Part shown: positions 8,350-21,900 of the stretch, in pieces | Layout: the number at the start of each line of letters is the position of its first letter | How positions within the stretch are numbered: the first letter of the stretch is position 1 | Source of the DNA: Oncomelania hupensis | Lineage: Eukaryota; Mollusca; Gastropoda; Littorinimorpha; Pomatiopsidae | Reading direction: 5' to 3' | NCBI GenBank assembly: GCA_036898135.1 | Contig: CM072523.1 | Span: 34,512,468 to 34,576,467, forward strand | DNA length: 64,000 nucleotides | Made by a program: the position numbers and the translations under genes | Notes under the pieces: generated by a model | What the model saw: the letters and a program-made list of their open reading frames with translations, nothing else | What the model was told of the DNA's origin: nothing | Database searches by the model: none

Positions 8350-11300
8350 GATATAGCATGCTACAAATACTCTAGCGGTTGCTTATCTAAACAAACACAA
8401 GAAAAATATTTGGGGGTAGGTGGCTGGATTTAGCTTTTTGATTTTCTTTTTTGGGTGAGCTAATATTTGGGGAAGTTGTAGTGTGTGAAGGTTACCCCTA
8501 TAATTAGAAGCTTATTTACACTACTGACAGCTTTTGCTTGTTTTCTTTTTCTGTAAATTTCCATTCCGGGTAATTATTTATAAATATTTATTGATTTCTT
8601 GTTAATTATTTTAGTGAATAAATTGTTTCGAAATATTTGTGAGTGGGGTTTTGTGTACTTTTGTTTTCCAAGTTCTAACCCCTCATTTATGGTGCCATTA
8701 TTAAAATTATGAAGTTTCATTTATTTATTATTATGAGGTGGGTGTTATTTTCCCGAACTGTTTCATTCCATAGAGGTTCCGCGAACAAAGCAAACTTTAT
8801 GGTGCTCATCTTTTGATTGAATACTAGAGGTTTATGTTCTGCTTTAATATATATGTCTGCGTTGAATTTATGAGTGAGTTGCTGTCATCTCTTGGGGAAT
8901 AAGGCTTCACAAACAGCCGAAAGTGACTACTACCAAGCACAACAGTAGTGTGATAATCATCGTATATCTCTGCCTGTGTACATATTTAGACTGCTTTTCT
9001 ATAGAGATATTTGTGATAAAGGTGTGCCCTGTTTATTCATGTGGGAAGAACATATTGTGGATGCAAATTTGAAATGTGGGTACATTGACTTCAACAACAC
9101 AAAATAGAACAGAAAAAGGAAGCCGAATGTGGTTGAAAAAAAGTTTGTGTTGCGTGGTATGCTGTGAAGAGGGATTCCCAATTCTCATAAAGGTTGCACA
9201 CCAAATATCTGTATATATTTATATCTTGTTCAAATCCATGTATCGTTTCCATGCTTTTATGCAAGTTTGAGTTGTGTGAAAATAATATTTTATGCCATTT
9301 TTATATATAAAATTGAAAGTAAAATACGTTCTTGTTCTGCAGTTTATTTAGTGTTGTTACACTTAGGTTTAACGTTGGGATGTGGGAAACAGCAAGTAAA
9401 CCCAACAGTATGAATTCAGTTTAGACGCTCGCTCCTGAAGGGTATTTTACCCTTCTGTCTGGAAATGAGAAGATTCGCCAGAACGGTTTCTGTAGACATC
9501 TATTTTATGATAACTATTGAAGTGTGGATACTGGAAGATCAGTGGCCTGAGAGTTGAAATAACTGTTTTAATAGGCTGAATGCAGCAACCATGTTGTATT
9601 TGGTAAATTTGGTAGATTTCTCTCCTGTCTTAGCTGTTTGATGTTTTTAATGTAACTGAAGTTGGATTTTTTGTCACATTTCACTGGCTGTAGGATCTCA
9701 TTTTCCTGCCTCACATATTACTGATACATCTGGATATTGGTCCAGTCACAAATACTTGATAGATGAAAAATAAAATGTTTCAATTACTCTCGTTACCTTT
9801 AGTGTATTTATTTTAATTTGTGCCTAAAATAAGTAGCAAGGTAATGATACAATTGTATGATTCGTGGCATTTTTTTAATGTGGTTTTATCAAATACCTTC
9901 GGTTTTCTTTGTGATTGCATGTCACTATGTGGGAAGTTTGAAAGTAAACTTTTGAACATACTGAAATTTGTGTTTTTACCATCCCATTCTTGCCTCCTCC
10001 CCCTTATCTACCCTACTTCCACCCCCCACCCCCCACCCCAATTTTGTTGCTATGTTTTGAGAGAGAAAGAGAGCAACTCTTGACTGAAATATGAGTGTGA
10101 GAGAGACATCTGCGGGAAAATGTTTTAGAGGTATCCAATTGCATGCACATTCAAAGAGCTTATAAATCATGTTCATTTTATTTGTATTCACAACGTAAAA
10201 AGAAAAGATGCCCACAATTAATCAACAAGGCAGGTATTGTGATATGTAAATGTGATATCGTCTTGTCAAAAAGAAAACAAAATATTATAACACCACACTA
10301 TATCTCTGGTTTTGTGACATGTAAACCAACGCAATTTAGGTTATATCCTAGAAGCATGGTTTAAACCTTTTACCTTTTACAAACTAACACCAAAGACTTT
10401 TAAAGTCTTTGCTAACAACACTACTGTCTTCGGCTTTACTTCCAAGACGAGTTGCACAAGGGAGGTAATGGATTTAAAGGTTTAATCCATGCTGCTAAGA
10501 AATCACCGCAATTTCTTATTTTAAGTTGAAACAATATTTATTACAAGCCAATAACAACATCATCGCACTATCATTACATTCAACACCAGCCTTTTTTTTT
10601 TCTACTCCCCACAAGGTTAACTTTTAAACTCTTCTATGCCACTCTAAACAATAAAATGGTTTGTCTAAGCACTGTATCAACAAAGACTATGAAAAGTAAT
10701 TGATTGTGTGGTCTCTGGGGTACCAATACATTGATGTGCAAGACAAAATAGTAATAGTTTGTCCAAACATTGTACCCCATAATTTGGTGTATGAAATAAT
10801 GCTATGTTCTTGAATGACTATTTCATTTCTGACGCACGTAATGGAAGCTCGCTCATCTTGACAAGGATCAATTGTCATGGCCATTTACACTTGTGATGAC
10901 TTTTTTTTTAACACTTTGTTAGTGATGGTATCTGCGTATAACTGTGGATGGGGGAAAAAAGTGATTTAATAAATGGTGCATTCGTACACTTGAATTAGCA
11001 ACAGTGAGTCAGCCAGAAACCTTTAAATAAACAAGCCCTTTTACTATTAGATGTCAAAATAAATTTTTCGCTGTTATTACTGAACAGATGGTGTATGTAA
11101 TATGATGAAACATAATTGTAAGTCATTGTGGATTTTCAAAAACAGAATTTCAATTTAACGATATTATTAACAATCTTGACTATGTAGCAAGTCTTGTGCC
11201 GCTTGTTTAGTCAACTCCGGGCATGATAGGCTACTAAAACAGGGCCTCACATCTTTCATCATTCAACAAAATGTCTTAAGAGGTAGCCAAGCAGTGTATG

Positions 11301-13790
11301 GTATAGATTATTGTAAATGTATTACACTTACTACAGTTTTGGACCTGTTGATAAATATTATTACCATTTGCAAATTTTTCATGTCAAACACATCGCAAAA
11401 TTAATATACAGTAACCATATCACACTGACGGCTGAAACTTCCTTCACTGAAAGTAAATTTTCAGCCACCAGCTATAAGCTATTTTTAGCCACGCCAGCAT
11501 GCACAGCCAGCGTCTTGGATCTGGCTACAGGCTGTTCAGCCAGCGATAGCACAAGGGTTATTTTTAGCCATAGCCTGAAAGTACCGCGTATGAACAGCCG
11601 TGCACTCACAATACTGTCATAATGACTGATATCACAGACGACACTTCTCGCACAAAATTAAAGCATTTCCAAAGGCAAAATTTTGAAAATAAAAACAAAA
11701 AAACAACAACAAAAACCCCCAAGGCAAACATAAGCTTATCCACTGACAACATTAGTAATCTGTTCTCCAGGAAATATTTCATTAAGGTACACATTTGGTT
11801 CAATATAATACTGACATTTTAAATGTTTATTCTTGTGTGACCAATGTCTCCATTCAAATTTGTTGCAAAATAAAAATCACTCAAATAGGAAAATGCATGA
11901 AAATATAAAATGCCCAAACTTGCCACACAAAAATGCACAGAGCCTTTCCTCCCTAGAATAATCACAGACCTTTGACACCTGAAAGAAACAAGAATGTTCT
12001 CGCTTCAAATAGATTTCCAAAAATTTAAATCATTAGAGGCAATAGCTTGTAGGTGACATTTGGCAAGTCAAAAAGTATTTTAATCAAAAAATAAATAAAC
12101 AAGAAGCAAATAATTTGTATGCCCAGCAACTGTTCCTGACATGGAAAAAAAGGAATAGTATCTGGATCAGCCGAAGATATAAAATAGGAAGATTAATTAA
12201 TAGATAAATCAAATATATTGCACTAGTTGACATTTTCAGGTAAAGAATGCTGAAAATACTTATAAACGGATTGTGTTTTTTTTCTCACAGGAAGGAATAA
12301 GAATGGGGTGCATATTTACGGTGCAGCGGAAAGAAGTCTGTAGCCATTTGAAACTTTTTAAAAAAATCTTTAGTATAGCCTCAGTGTCCTCTGGGATGCC
12401 TTTATTGTAAAGTGACTGGCTGGTGGAGATTCTTCAGTGTTACCACAGCAGATTTTTTAGAGGGGCGAGTCCTCTTTCAACCAAAATGCGGTCCTGATTT
12501 TGTGGTCCTGATTCGGTTCTTTGCAGTCCGCTGGACCCTGTAAGCATTGAATAACTAACTTTTTATCTTTAAAAAAATTAATATTATTTAAAAGAAATCA
12601 TATATTTATTTAAAATATTTGATTGGTGTGTTCAGTCAAATGTTATTTGTACATCTTCAACAAACTTCACATCAAATGTTTTCAACAATCAAAACAAAAA
12701 CATGACAAAAGACAAGGATTTAAATGTTGCTGTTCAACATCCATTTAATCCATAAAAAGATTAAAAATAAATTAATTAATTAATTAATTAAAATAAAATA
12801 AATAAATGCATGATACGTTCACACAGTCAATATACATAAACCTGCATACACACATACATCAACTGTATATCTAACTTTCAAAAACAGTACTTACAATTAC
12901 AGTTAGTTATGTACCATTGAGACATTCACAACACATCATAAACCGTACACTTTTTATGAAAATAATAAAGCATACTAATATTTAGCTTGAAATAGCCAAG
13001 AAAGTGTGAAGCAGCCTATAGATAGATCCTACATGCCAACACAGATTTACGCTTGCTTATAGAGTTCTTGATCAATGATCAAAAGGGAGTCCAATGGGTT
13101 TCTAGTAATTAAGATAAAATAAAATATTCATACTTATCCTTAGTAGTATATTTTAGTGGGCATTGATGCAAGAGCAAGCTGGATGTGGAGATCAATAATA
13201 AGTAAATTAATAAAATAGCAAGCAAGCAAATAACGAAAACATGAGAAATAAATAAGTAAATAAATAAATAAGTAACTTTCTCACTTTGAAGATTTAGGCT
13301 ACAGATATAATTCGTACTTTTTTATGTTTTTGGCCAAATAATAAATAGGAGAAATTAGCATAAACAACATTACAATTATTTGTTAAAATTTAATTACGTA
13401 AATGAACTTCAAACTATTAAATCAATGTAGATCAACTATGGAAAACAGAACAAAACATTTCCTGAAATATAGTGAGATTCTGAAAGAAGTATGTTCATAC
13501 CTACCATCTGTAGTAGTAGTGTACAATTTTCTCTTGACGTTCAAGCATGTTTAGTATTGTAGCACAAATGCTCCCTTACCTCAAAGGGCCATGGTTTCAA
13601 GCAAGGATGTTTGTTAAGTTTTGTGTGACAATAGTTGCTTGGGAAATTGCAACTGTTGCCACATTAAAAAGGTGATACTGTAATCGTTAAGCAAACCAGA
13701 CATATAAGCTTTGAATTTTAATCAGGCATACTTTGCAAATACTACTATACACACTGTCGCTGCAGTGCTATGTTTATAATGAACCCTGAT
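8350..13790. other. AT-rich intergenic stretch
   Basis: No coding exon or RNA gene is recognised. Minor features: a C-rich tract near 10,019-10,040, a weak inverted repeat around 10,354-10,500 (GCATGGWTTAAACC arms), a dispersed repeat at 12,361-12,560 and a (TTAA)n run near 12,774-12,792. Short reading frames look random. Confidence 0.5.
12361..12560 (-). repeat. Dispersed ~190-bp repeat, copy 1
   Basis: The complement of this segment aligns with 20,149-20,335: both contain GGTCCAGCGGACTGCAAAG or a close variant, then CCGAATCAGGACCACAAAATC, a variable centre, GTGGTAACACTGAAG, CTCCACCAGCC and GAGGCTATACT. The class is unknown. The lack of a coding frame and of a clear tail leaves SINE or MITE open. 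Confidence 0.8.
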
Positions 13791-13798
13791 GTTATTAA

Positions 13799-14605
13799 TA
13801 GAGCTGGGTACCGTGGGTCAAAGTCGTACCGGTATTACCGTGGTATTTTTAGGTCGTATCGGTATTTCGTACCGGTGTACCACGATTTTAGGTGTTACAA
13901 TCAAATGGGATATGACAGTGAATTTAGTGACCGACGCAAAAGAAAGATTGTCACATACCAGGCCTGAAAATGGCAAATAATTTAGTCGCCATGGCTATTG
14001 GAAAAAAAAAATTGGTGACTGAAAAAAAAACTTTAGTCGCCAAATGCGAGTGCGCTAAAATGAAATTTTTTTTAGTTTGGCTAGTAAAGTTTTTAGTTTG
14101 GCTAGTAAAATTTTTAAGTTACTAGCCAAAGGCTAGTGGGACTTTTTTTTTCATTTTCAGGGCTGCATACTTCAAAACAGTTTCAAAGAACCACATTTCC
14201 ATAGAAACTGAAGCTTTATTATTGCTTGAATGCCTTCAAAACAAATTATAATAAATCACTGTTTAGAACATCAGCAAACTTTAAACCACAAAATCAAAAT
14301 AAAACAAAAACATTCAACGGGAAAGGTCTTTAAGAACTTAAGAGTTCAGAAGGATTGGCGACTGGTACCATGCTCAAACACGTGGATAAGCTGCTGTTCT
14401 TATGTTCTTCTTCAAGAACAACTGCCTATCCACATGTTTGGGATTTAGACTCGCTCTCTGGGCGGACAAGATGTCACCCACTGTTGCGTTATGTGTTGTC
14501 GAGATTTCCCAATAAACCGGACCTTGGACACCCGCACCGGTATGCAGTACTGTCGCGTTTCGGAACCTGAATACAGTTACGTACCGGTAAAATCGTCCAG
14601 TCCTA
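13799..14605. mobile_element. 807-bp hAT-type MITE with perfect 8-bp duplication GTTATTAA
   Basis: GTTATTAA occurs immediately outside both ends (13791-13798 and 14606-14613), the 8-bp duplication expected of hAT elements. The termini are TAGAGCTGGG on the left and, read inward, TAGGACTGGA on the right. Palindromic TACCGGTA words cluster just inside both ends. A hairpin of about 70 bp around 14,370-14,445 (arms like AAACACGTGGATA) occupies the middle. A second MITE (13,959-14,165) is nested inside. Confidence 0.85.
13959..14165. mobile_element. Nested 207-bp MITE, TIR CAGSCCTGAAAATG, 5-bp duplication CATAC
   Basis: Left CAGGCCTGAAAATG and right (complement) CAGCCCTGAAAATG are flanked by CATAC on both sides (13954-13958 and 14166-14170). 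It is inserted in the 807-bp hAT MITE and is therefore younger. Internal words GTCGCC and CTAGCC/GGCTAG are also present in the 438-bp MITE at 52,644, which likewise has a 5-bp duplication. Confidence 0.8.
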
Positions 14606-14613
14606 GTTATTAA

Positions 14614-15834
<1,221 letters not shown>

Positions 15835-15848
15835 AATCCTATCTCCTG

Positions 15849-15939
15849 TTAATGAAGCGCACGCACTGCCTCTTCGTCACACTGATCCATACTGCTCTTG
15901 GCTCTGTCGTCATTCTCGTCACTGGACAATTCATCCTCC
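15849..15939 (-). CDS. ZBBX: ZBBX exon 21 (terminal coding exon)
   Basis: Encodes residues 1042-1071, an acidic tail beginning [12 protein letters not shown] and ending EEAVRALH, then TAA at 15851-15849. Acceptor TGTTTAG. Confidence 0.85.
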
Positions 15940-18900
15940 CTAAACAGTCATGAAACAAAATACATTTCTGGTATAAAAAAAGGCAGCTATAGGCTAGGAA
16001 CGCCCTCCCCCACACCCTCCCTTCTCCTCTCCCTCATCCATCCCCCCCCCCCCCAACCTCCCAAAAAGATTTTTTTTGGGTTGAAAAAAAAATAATTGAG
16101 AATTATTATCTGTGTTCAAACAAAAACCCACAGCTTACTACATGTATGGCCTACATTAAAACTGCTAAACAGAATATGATGATGAGTGATGACTACAATC
16201 TTGTTAAGGGTATGATGCCATTAAAATGTTGAGCTTTATGTGCGTTAAGAAATAACAAGGAATTCAACCATTAGCTATTTGCAGCTTATTGATTATACAT
16301 ATATATCTAGTACAATTATCATGCAGCCCTTAGTCATAATCAGAAAACAAGATCGAAAGTAAACAACATTGCAACAAAACCTTCTTTAATTTAAAAAAAG
16401 ACACAGCGACTGGTAAGCTCCTCTGGAAAACTCAAGAATGCCTTAATTACTCACTTGAGTCTTGTGGTGATGTCATAACCTTGGTCATTACTGAGTCTCA
16501 GAATGCTTGACCTTGACCCTGACCTACTGCTAGCCACTCCGTCATCATCATTCTCCACAGCACTCATGCGAGAAACCTGGCCGTCCGCTGCAGCCAAATC
16601 CAAAATAAATAAATCAGCAGTGTAAGAGTACACATTGAATTACAGCAATGGCACGAAACGCGTGCGTTATGTATCAATGTTATATGTTAGAACTCATCAT
16701 TTTATAAGATTATTCTGTATACCTGTCAGACGGCCTGTGTCAGAAGCTAACTCCCACTCCAGTCTTTCCAAGGCTTCATTGTCTTCCATATTCTGTTCGT
16801 GTCTTTCTTCTTTCTCATCATCATCATACCTGCTCAGGTCCTCACCATCCATCACTGTCGACAAAGCAAGACAATCAACTAAGCAAGTCCAGCCAAGTCA
16901 AGAAATCTTTATTCACAAAATTACAGTGAAAAAATACAAACAATAAAATATAATAGCCAATAGCAACTTACACATGCACTCGCTCTCTCTCTTTCTCTCT
17001 CTATCTCTCTCTCTCACTCTCTCTCTCACACATACACATACATTAACCACACACGCACATTTTGACAATTTATTCAGAAATTATGACAAAGCATTATGTT
17101 ACAACCCATCGTCTTTTGGTAATAATTAAATGTAAGCATTCAAACCAACAGGCGCACGAAAACATGAACAAAGGAAATTCACAAACAATCAATCAAAAGA
17201 CACACAATCACCCTCCCTGGCACAATACACTTTGGCGTCGGCTGCAGACAATGTAACCTCGCCGTCGAAGTTGAAAGTGAGGGTGTAGTTGTCGTTTGCC
17301 AGACAGTGCTTAAGCACTACACCATCCCGTGCGCACAGCTCTTTGAGATGCACCCAGTCTGACCTCGCCCAGGGTACTTTAGAGTGCTTAAGGAGGTTAC
17401 CCCCTTCCCTCCCATGGTAACCAGCAAACGTGTCACTGTTGTCTGCTGGGGCCTCTGGCATTTTCTTCTTCTGCATGCGCAGGGCAAGAGAGGAGCGTGC
17501 TGTCTCTCTGACTTGCTCATCGTCGCTGTTAAGCACCAACAGCTTGAAAGGGGGATGCTTTGCTTTGTACATGGCTGATGGGTTGAGAACGGCCAACCCT
17601 CCTTATAGTCGTGGTGTAAACATGACGGACCGTGTAGAGCTGGTGTTAAGTCCAATCCAAGCCCTGAAACATCAGCCTGGAGCAAGCCATGGTGTTGATG
17701 GCATGTTTAGCTTGGCTACAACGGGGAGTGGGGAGGCATCGATCCTGTGCAGTGTAGCCTTGTATTCAGCAATAACATCTTCAGCTTGCTTGCTGATGTT
17801 GATGTTGTAGCTCTGATAGGTGTAACTCTGGTCACGATCATACATGGGCAGCAGCTCGTCCTGGATGTACTTTGTCGTTTCGCCAGTTCTGTCCTTCTTG
17901 CACCAGCCACGGCCAGAGTGCTTGCCGTGTAAGATGCCGCACTTTCTGTGCTTCACCTCCATCCCCGTGGCCACCATGAACTGCTCAGTCTTTTTCACCG
18001 CCTCTGCTATCTCCCCTTCGTTGGTGCCGGATGCGCTGCGTCGTCAACATAACCCTGGACTGGGTTGGGAATGAAGACGGATGGGGTAGGTTGTTCGAAC
18101 CAATGGAGCCACTTAATTGTCAATGCCTTGTTCAAAGACAACGACGCTCCAAGGGCAGCCCTGGATGATTCCTTTGCACTCCAATACCCACACCCACACC
18201 CACACTGGATTGCTATTATTATCCATCCCCAGGGTGTACACATCTCATGGCATGAAATGTCATGTAAATAGATTTTGCATCAGCATGAGATTAGTGAGCC
18301 TTATTTCGTTCACCAACTCGACATGGGTGTTGATATTTAACCCAAAACAGGGCCTCATAACATTCTTGACACTGCCCTGAATTACCTATTTTTCATGCTG
18401 TACTCTTGACAAGTATTTTTTTTAAAGTGAATTTACCTTACACAAATGTGTGTGTGTGTGTTTTGCATACATTTCTTTTACAATCAGAATTGTAGAAAGG
18501 GAAGATGAAACTAAAGATAAGCCAAAGAAACTCAACAAAAGAATAAGAAAAACAAAGCACACAAACACACACACAAACACAGAAATAGAAACAGAAATAC
18601 GAGCAGAAACAACTTTACTTACCCACTGCTCTGGACAGTCTTCCAGACTCATCCCCTACGTGACTATTGTCCTGCGATATCATCGAGCGTGCTGACACAG
18701 GGGCTGCTGACCTCCTGCCTCGACTGGGTGCCCTTGGTGTGACCTCAAGGTCAAGGTCACTGCTTTCTCTGATGAACTCCTCAACCTCTGTCTCCCACTG
18801 GCTGCTGGGCCTAAAGGAGTTCTGGGAGGCGATCCAACTGCGAGTGCGAGAGGCGCTGAGCTGCCTCATCTCAGGGTCTTTTTCTTCATCTTCTGTCCAC

Positions 18901-21900
18901 CCATCAATGGCCTTCTGCTTCTTCTTCTCCCTGTGCAGACAAATAATTACCTTTGGTAATGACGACGATGACTGATGGACGGTGATTGATGATGACTGAT
19001 GATGAATGATGGTGATTGTGAGATAGTCATAATTATGGTCATAAGATGATTCAGGATCTCGTAAAGCACCAATCCCATATCAGCAGACTTGCTCAAATCT
19101 CGATCATAACAATACCAAGAAGTCAGTTTGAGGCACACACAGATAATTACATAAGCTCTGCAAAACTGCCAAACTCTTTCAGGATGAGAAGAAGAAAATG
19201 CTGGGTCCCAGCATCACAAAAATGTTGTGGTTTTTTTCCTACCTTGCTTTTTGAGCACTCTTCAAGTCTTTGTCGATGATGGGCAACTGTCGCCGCTGCT
19301 TCTTACTGGGTTCTGCTCCGCCTGTGCAGCTGCTAGGCCGCAGTTTTGTAGCGCTGGGCTCACCGTCATCTTTTTGTCTCTCTTCTTCCTTGCGGGCTGA
19401 AAACGGCCGACCGCTGGGGTCAGGTGTGCCATGCCTTGAACGCTGACGGGGAGTGGAAGGGGCTGGAGTAGAAGGGGCTGGAGTAGAAGGGGTTGGAGTG
19501 GGTGGGAGGGAAGGATGGCGTTCTGGTGGGGTGGGGGTAAAAGGCGTAGGTGTTGTGCTAGTGCTCCCTGCTGCCGCTTCTTCTTCTGGTAGAAAGGGCG
19601 TCCTGCAACGGAAACAACAGTTTAAAATTACCCGCATTTTGCTGATTGATGATTGACTTACTGACTTACTGTTGTGATTTTTTTTTTAAAAAAAATAATT
19701 AGAGAGCATTCATACCCCCATTGTAATTGCCAAATCTGGATAAATAAAGTTGTTTGAATTGAATTGAATTGAATTGACTGATATACTGGTAACAACGAAA
19801 ACTTGAACAGTACAAAATAAATAATTGGTCATGCCAGTAGACCATCCTTATAGCTATCATCAAACGTTATACGGCAAAAGGCCAACCTACAATAAACTAT
19901 CCCCAGGATTCCATGACAGCGGCTTTCCTTCCAGCTGCCCGCTGTACGTGTACTGGATGAGAGTGGGTTCCTCTGATGCACTAGGGCCAGCTGCAGATGA
20001 GTTGTTGTTCAAGGCTGCCTTGTCCAAACTGCTGTCAGGTCGCCATGATCGCGGTGACATGGCATACACTGATGGGAACACAAAACAATAAAATTGTAGC
20101 TTAGATACTGTATGGCTGAAACTATAACCATTGGAAAAGTTAGTTAGTTAGTTATTCATTGCTTACAGGATCCAGCGGACTGCAAAGAGCCGAATCAGGA
20201 CCACAAAATCAAGACCACAACTTCGAGAACGAGGATTCACCCCTGATCCGCATAAAAGACCTGCTGAAACAACCCTAGTGGTAACACTGAAGGCACTCCA
20301 CCAGCCGGTCATAAGGGGACGCAAGGGAGGCTGAGGCTATACTCTAATTTATCGAACCCCCGTTTACAAAACCAAAATAGAATACAAATATTATAAAATA
20401 TCAACAAAACACATACATATAAAATGCCTACATTGCCAAATAATAACATCATAGGAGGCACCAGTGACCATTTGGCAGAAAGCGCCCAATATTCCCAAGC
20501 TGATCCAACAGACCCCACACACAAATGAGGAGTTTTTTCCCAGAAGAGTTTTCAAGAAAAAAAGATAGGTGACTGGTCTAGCAAAGAAGAAGATAGTACA
20601 ATAGATTGATAGAACAGAGTAGGAGTCAGAAAGAACAAAGGAGAAAGACATCGACAGTGGGAATTTAAAGCACTAAATTTCCAGAAAGTGGGCCAGGATA
20701 CTATTTATACTGAAACCCATTGGCAAATCAAGTTAGTTAAAACAGTAGAGTTAAAAATAACTTCAGCACTTTCTGCAACCATAATTGAAATATTAATTGG
20801 GAAGGCACGTAAAAAGGTTGAAGGAGATAACAACACACCAGGTTAAAAGGACAACATCCGAGAATGGACTGACTTAAGACACTGAGCGAAGCCATGAAGG
20901 TTGCTGAGGACAGAGAAAGATGGAGCTACGCTGGTTAAACGATCATCTTTGGTACCCCATCAACTTTCGAGTTACGGGATAGGATAGGATAGGATAGGAT
21001 AGGATAGGTTAAAAGATTCTCTATACATTGTATTTCGCTAAAATACTTCGTCAGGAATAGAAAATCAGCATCAAGAACTATATTTACCACAATTCACAAC
21101 AAAGAAACAATGAACACGAATGACATTGTATCATTAAGCGCAGATAAATTATCCACAAACAAAGCATGGCATGTTCACAATAACAATTAATGTAATCAAA
21201 CTTTTGAAGTAATCAGTTTCGTTTCCTCCAGAAATCTTGTTTACTGTCTTTATTTTTGTAGTTAAATGAGCACAGCTAGTATGCTATAATAAGTGGGCAG
21301 TTGCCGGCATATGTTGGTCTGACAGTGCAATTCAGTCTCTATTGTATTACCATTGATTACAAAATTACAACCTCTAGAACAAAATTTAAAGTGCAGTCTT
21401 CAGTAAAATGTTGACCAAAAAACTAAATAATGACAAAATAACAAAGCTTCAAATAACAATATAAAAAAAAAGTATGCGTATATCCTAGGATCAAAAACAA
21501 CATGAAAATATATAGGAGCTCACATTTGTTGCTGACTTTCATCTTCTCCATAGCGCTGGTGGGTCTTGAGCTTGGGGTGACCGGTCGTGACCTTGACCCT
21601 TCCACAGCATCTTCAACCTTCACCCCAGCCAGAAAGAAACCCTCCATGGGGGACTGATAGTGAGCAGTGTTGTCTGTTCCTCTTCTGGCGATCTCTTGCA
21701 GACTGTTTGTCGGCGCTTTAGTCAAAACACCCTCTATTCTGTAGACATGCACACACACACAAACACAAACAACCAATATAAATAATAATGCAATGATTTC
21801 AGTTAAAGTAATGTCATACTCATCTAAAATATTGCAAAGGTAGAAATAGGAATTCTTAAAAGAATGCAATGAATTTAAACATGCCAACAAAAAACAAAAA

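Noticed and set aside
10354..10500. Inverted repeat with GCATGGWTTAAACC arms
   Set aside because: Arms are short and imperfect and there is no target duplication; kept only as a remark.
19453..19656. Gly/Val-rich frame on the plus strand
   Set aside because: Antisense of ZBBX exon 17, which is Pro/Thr-rich.
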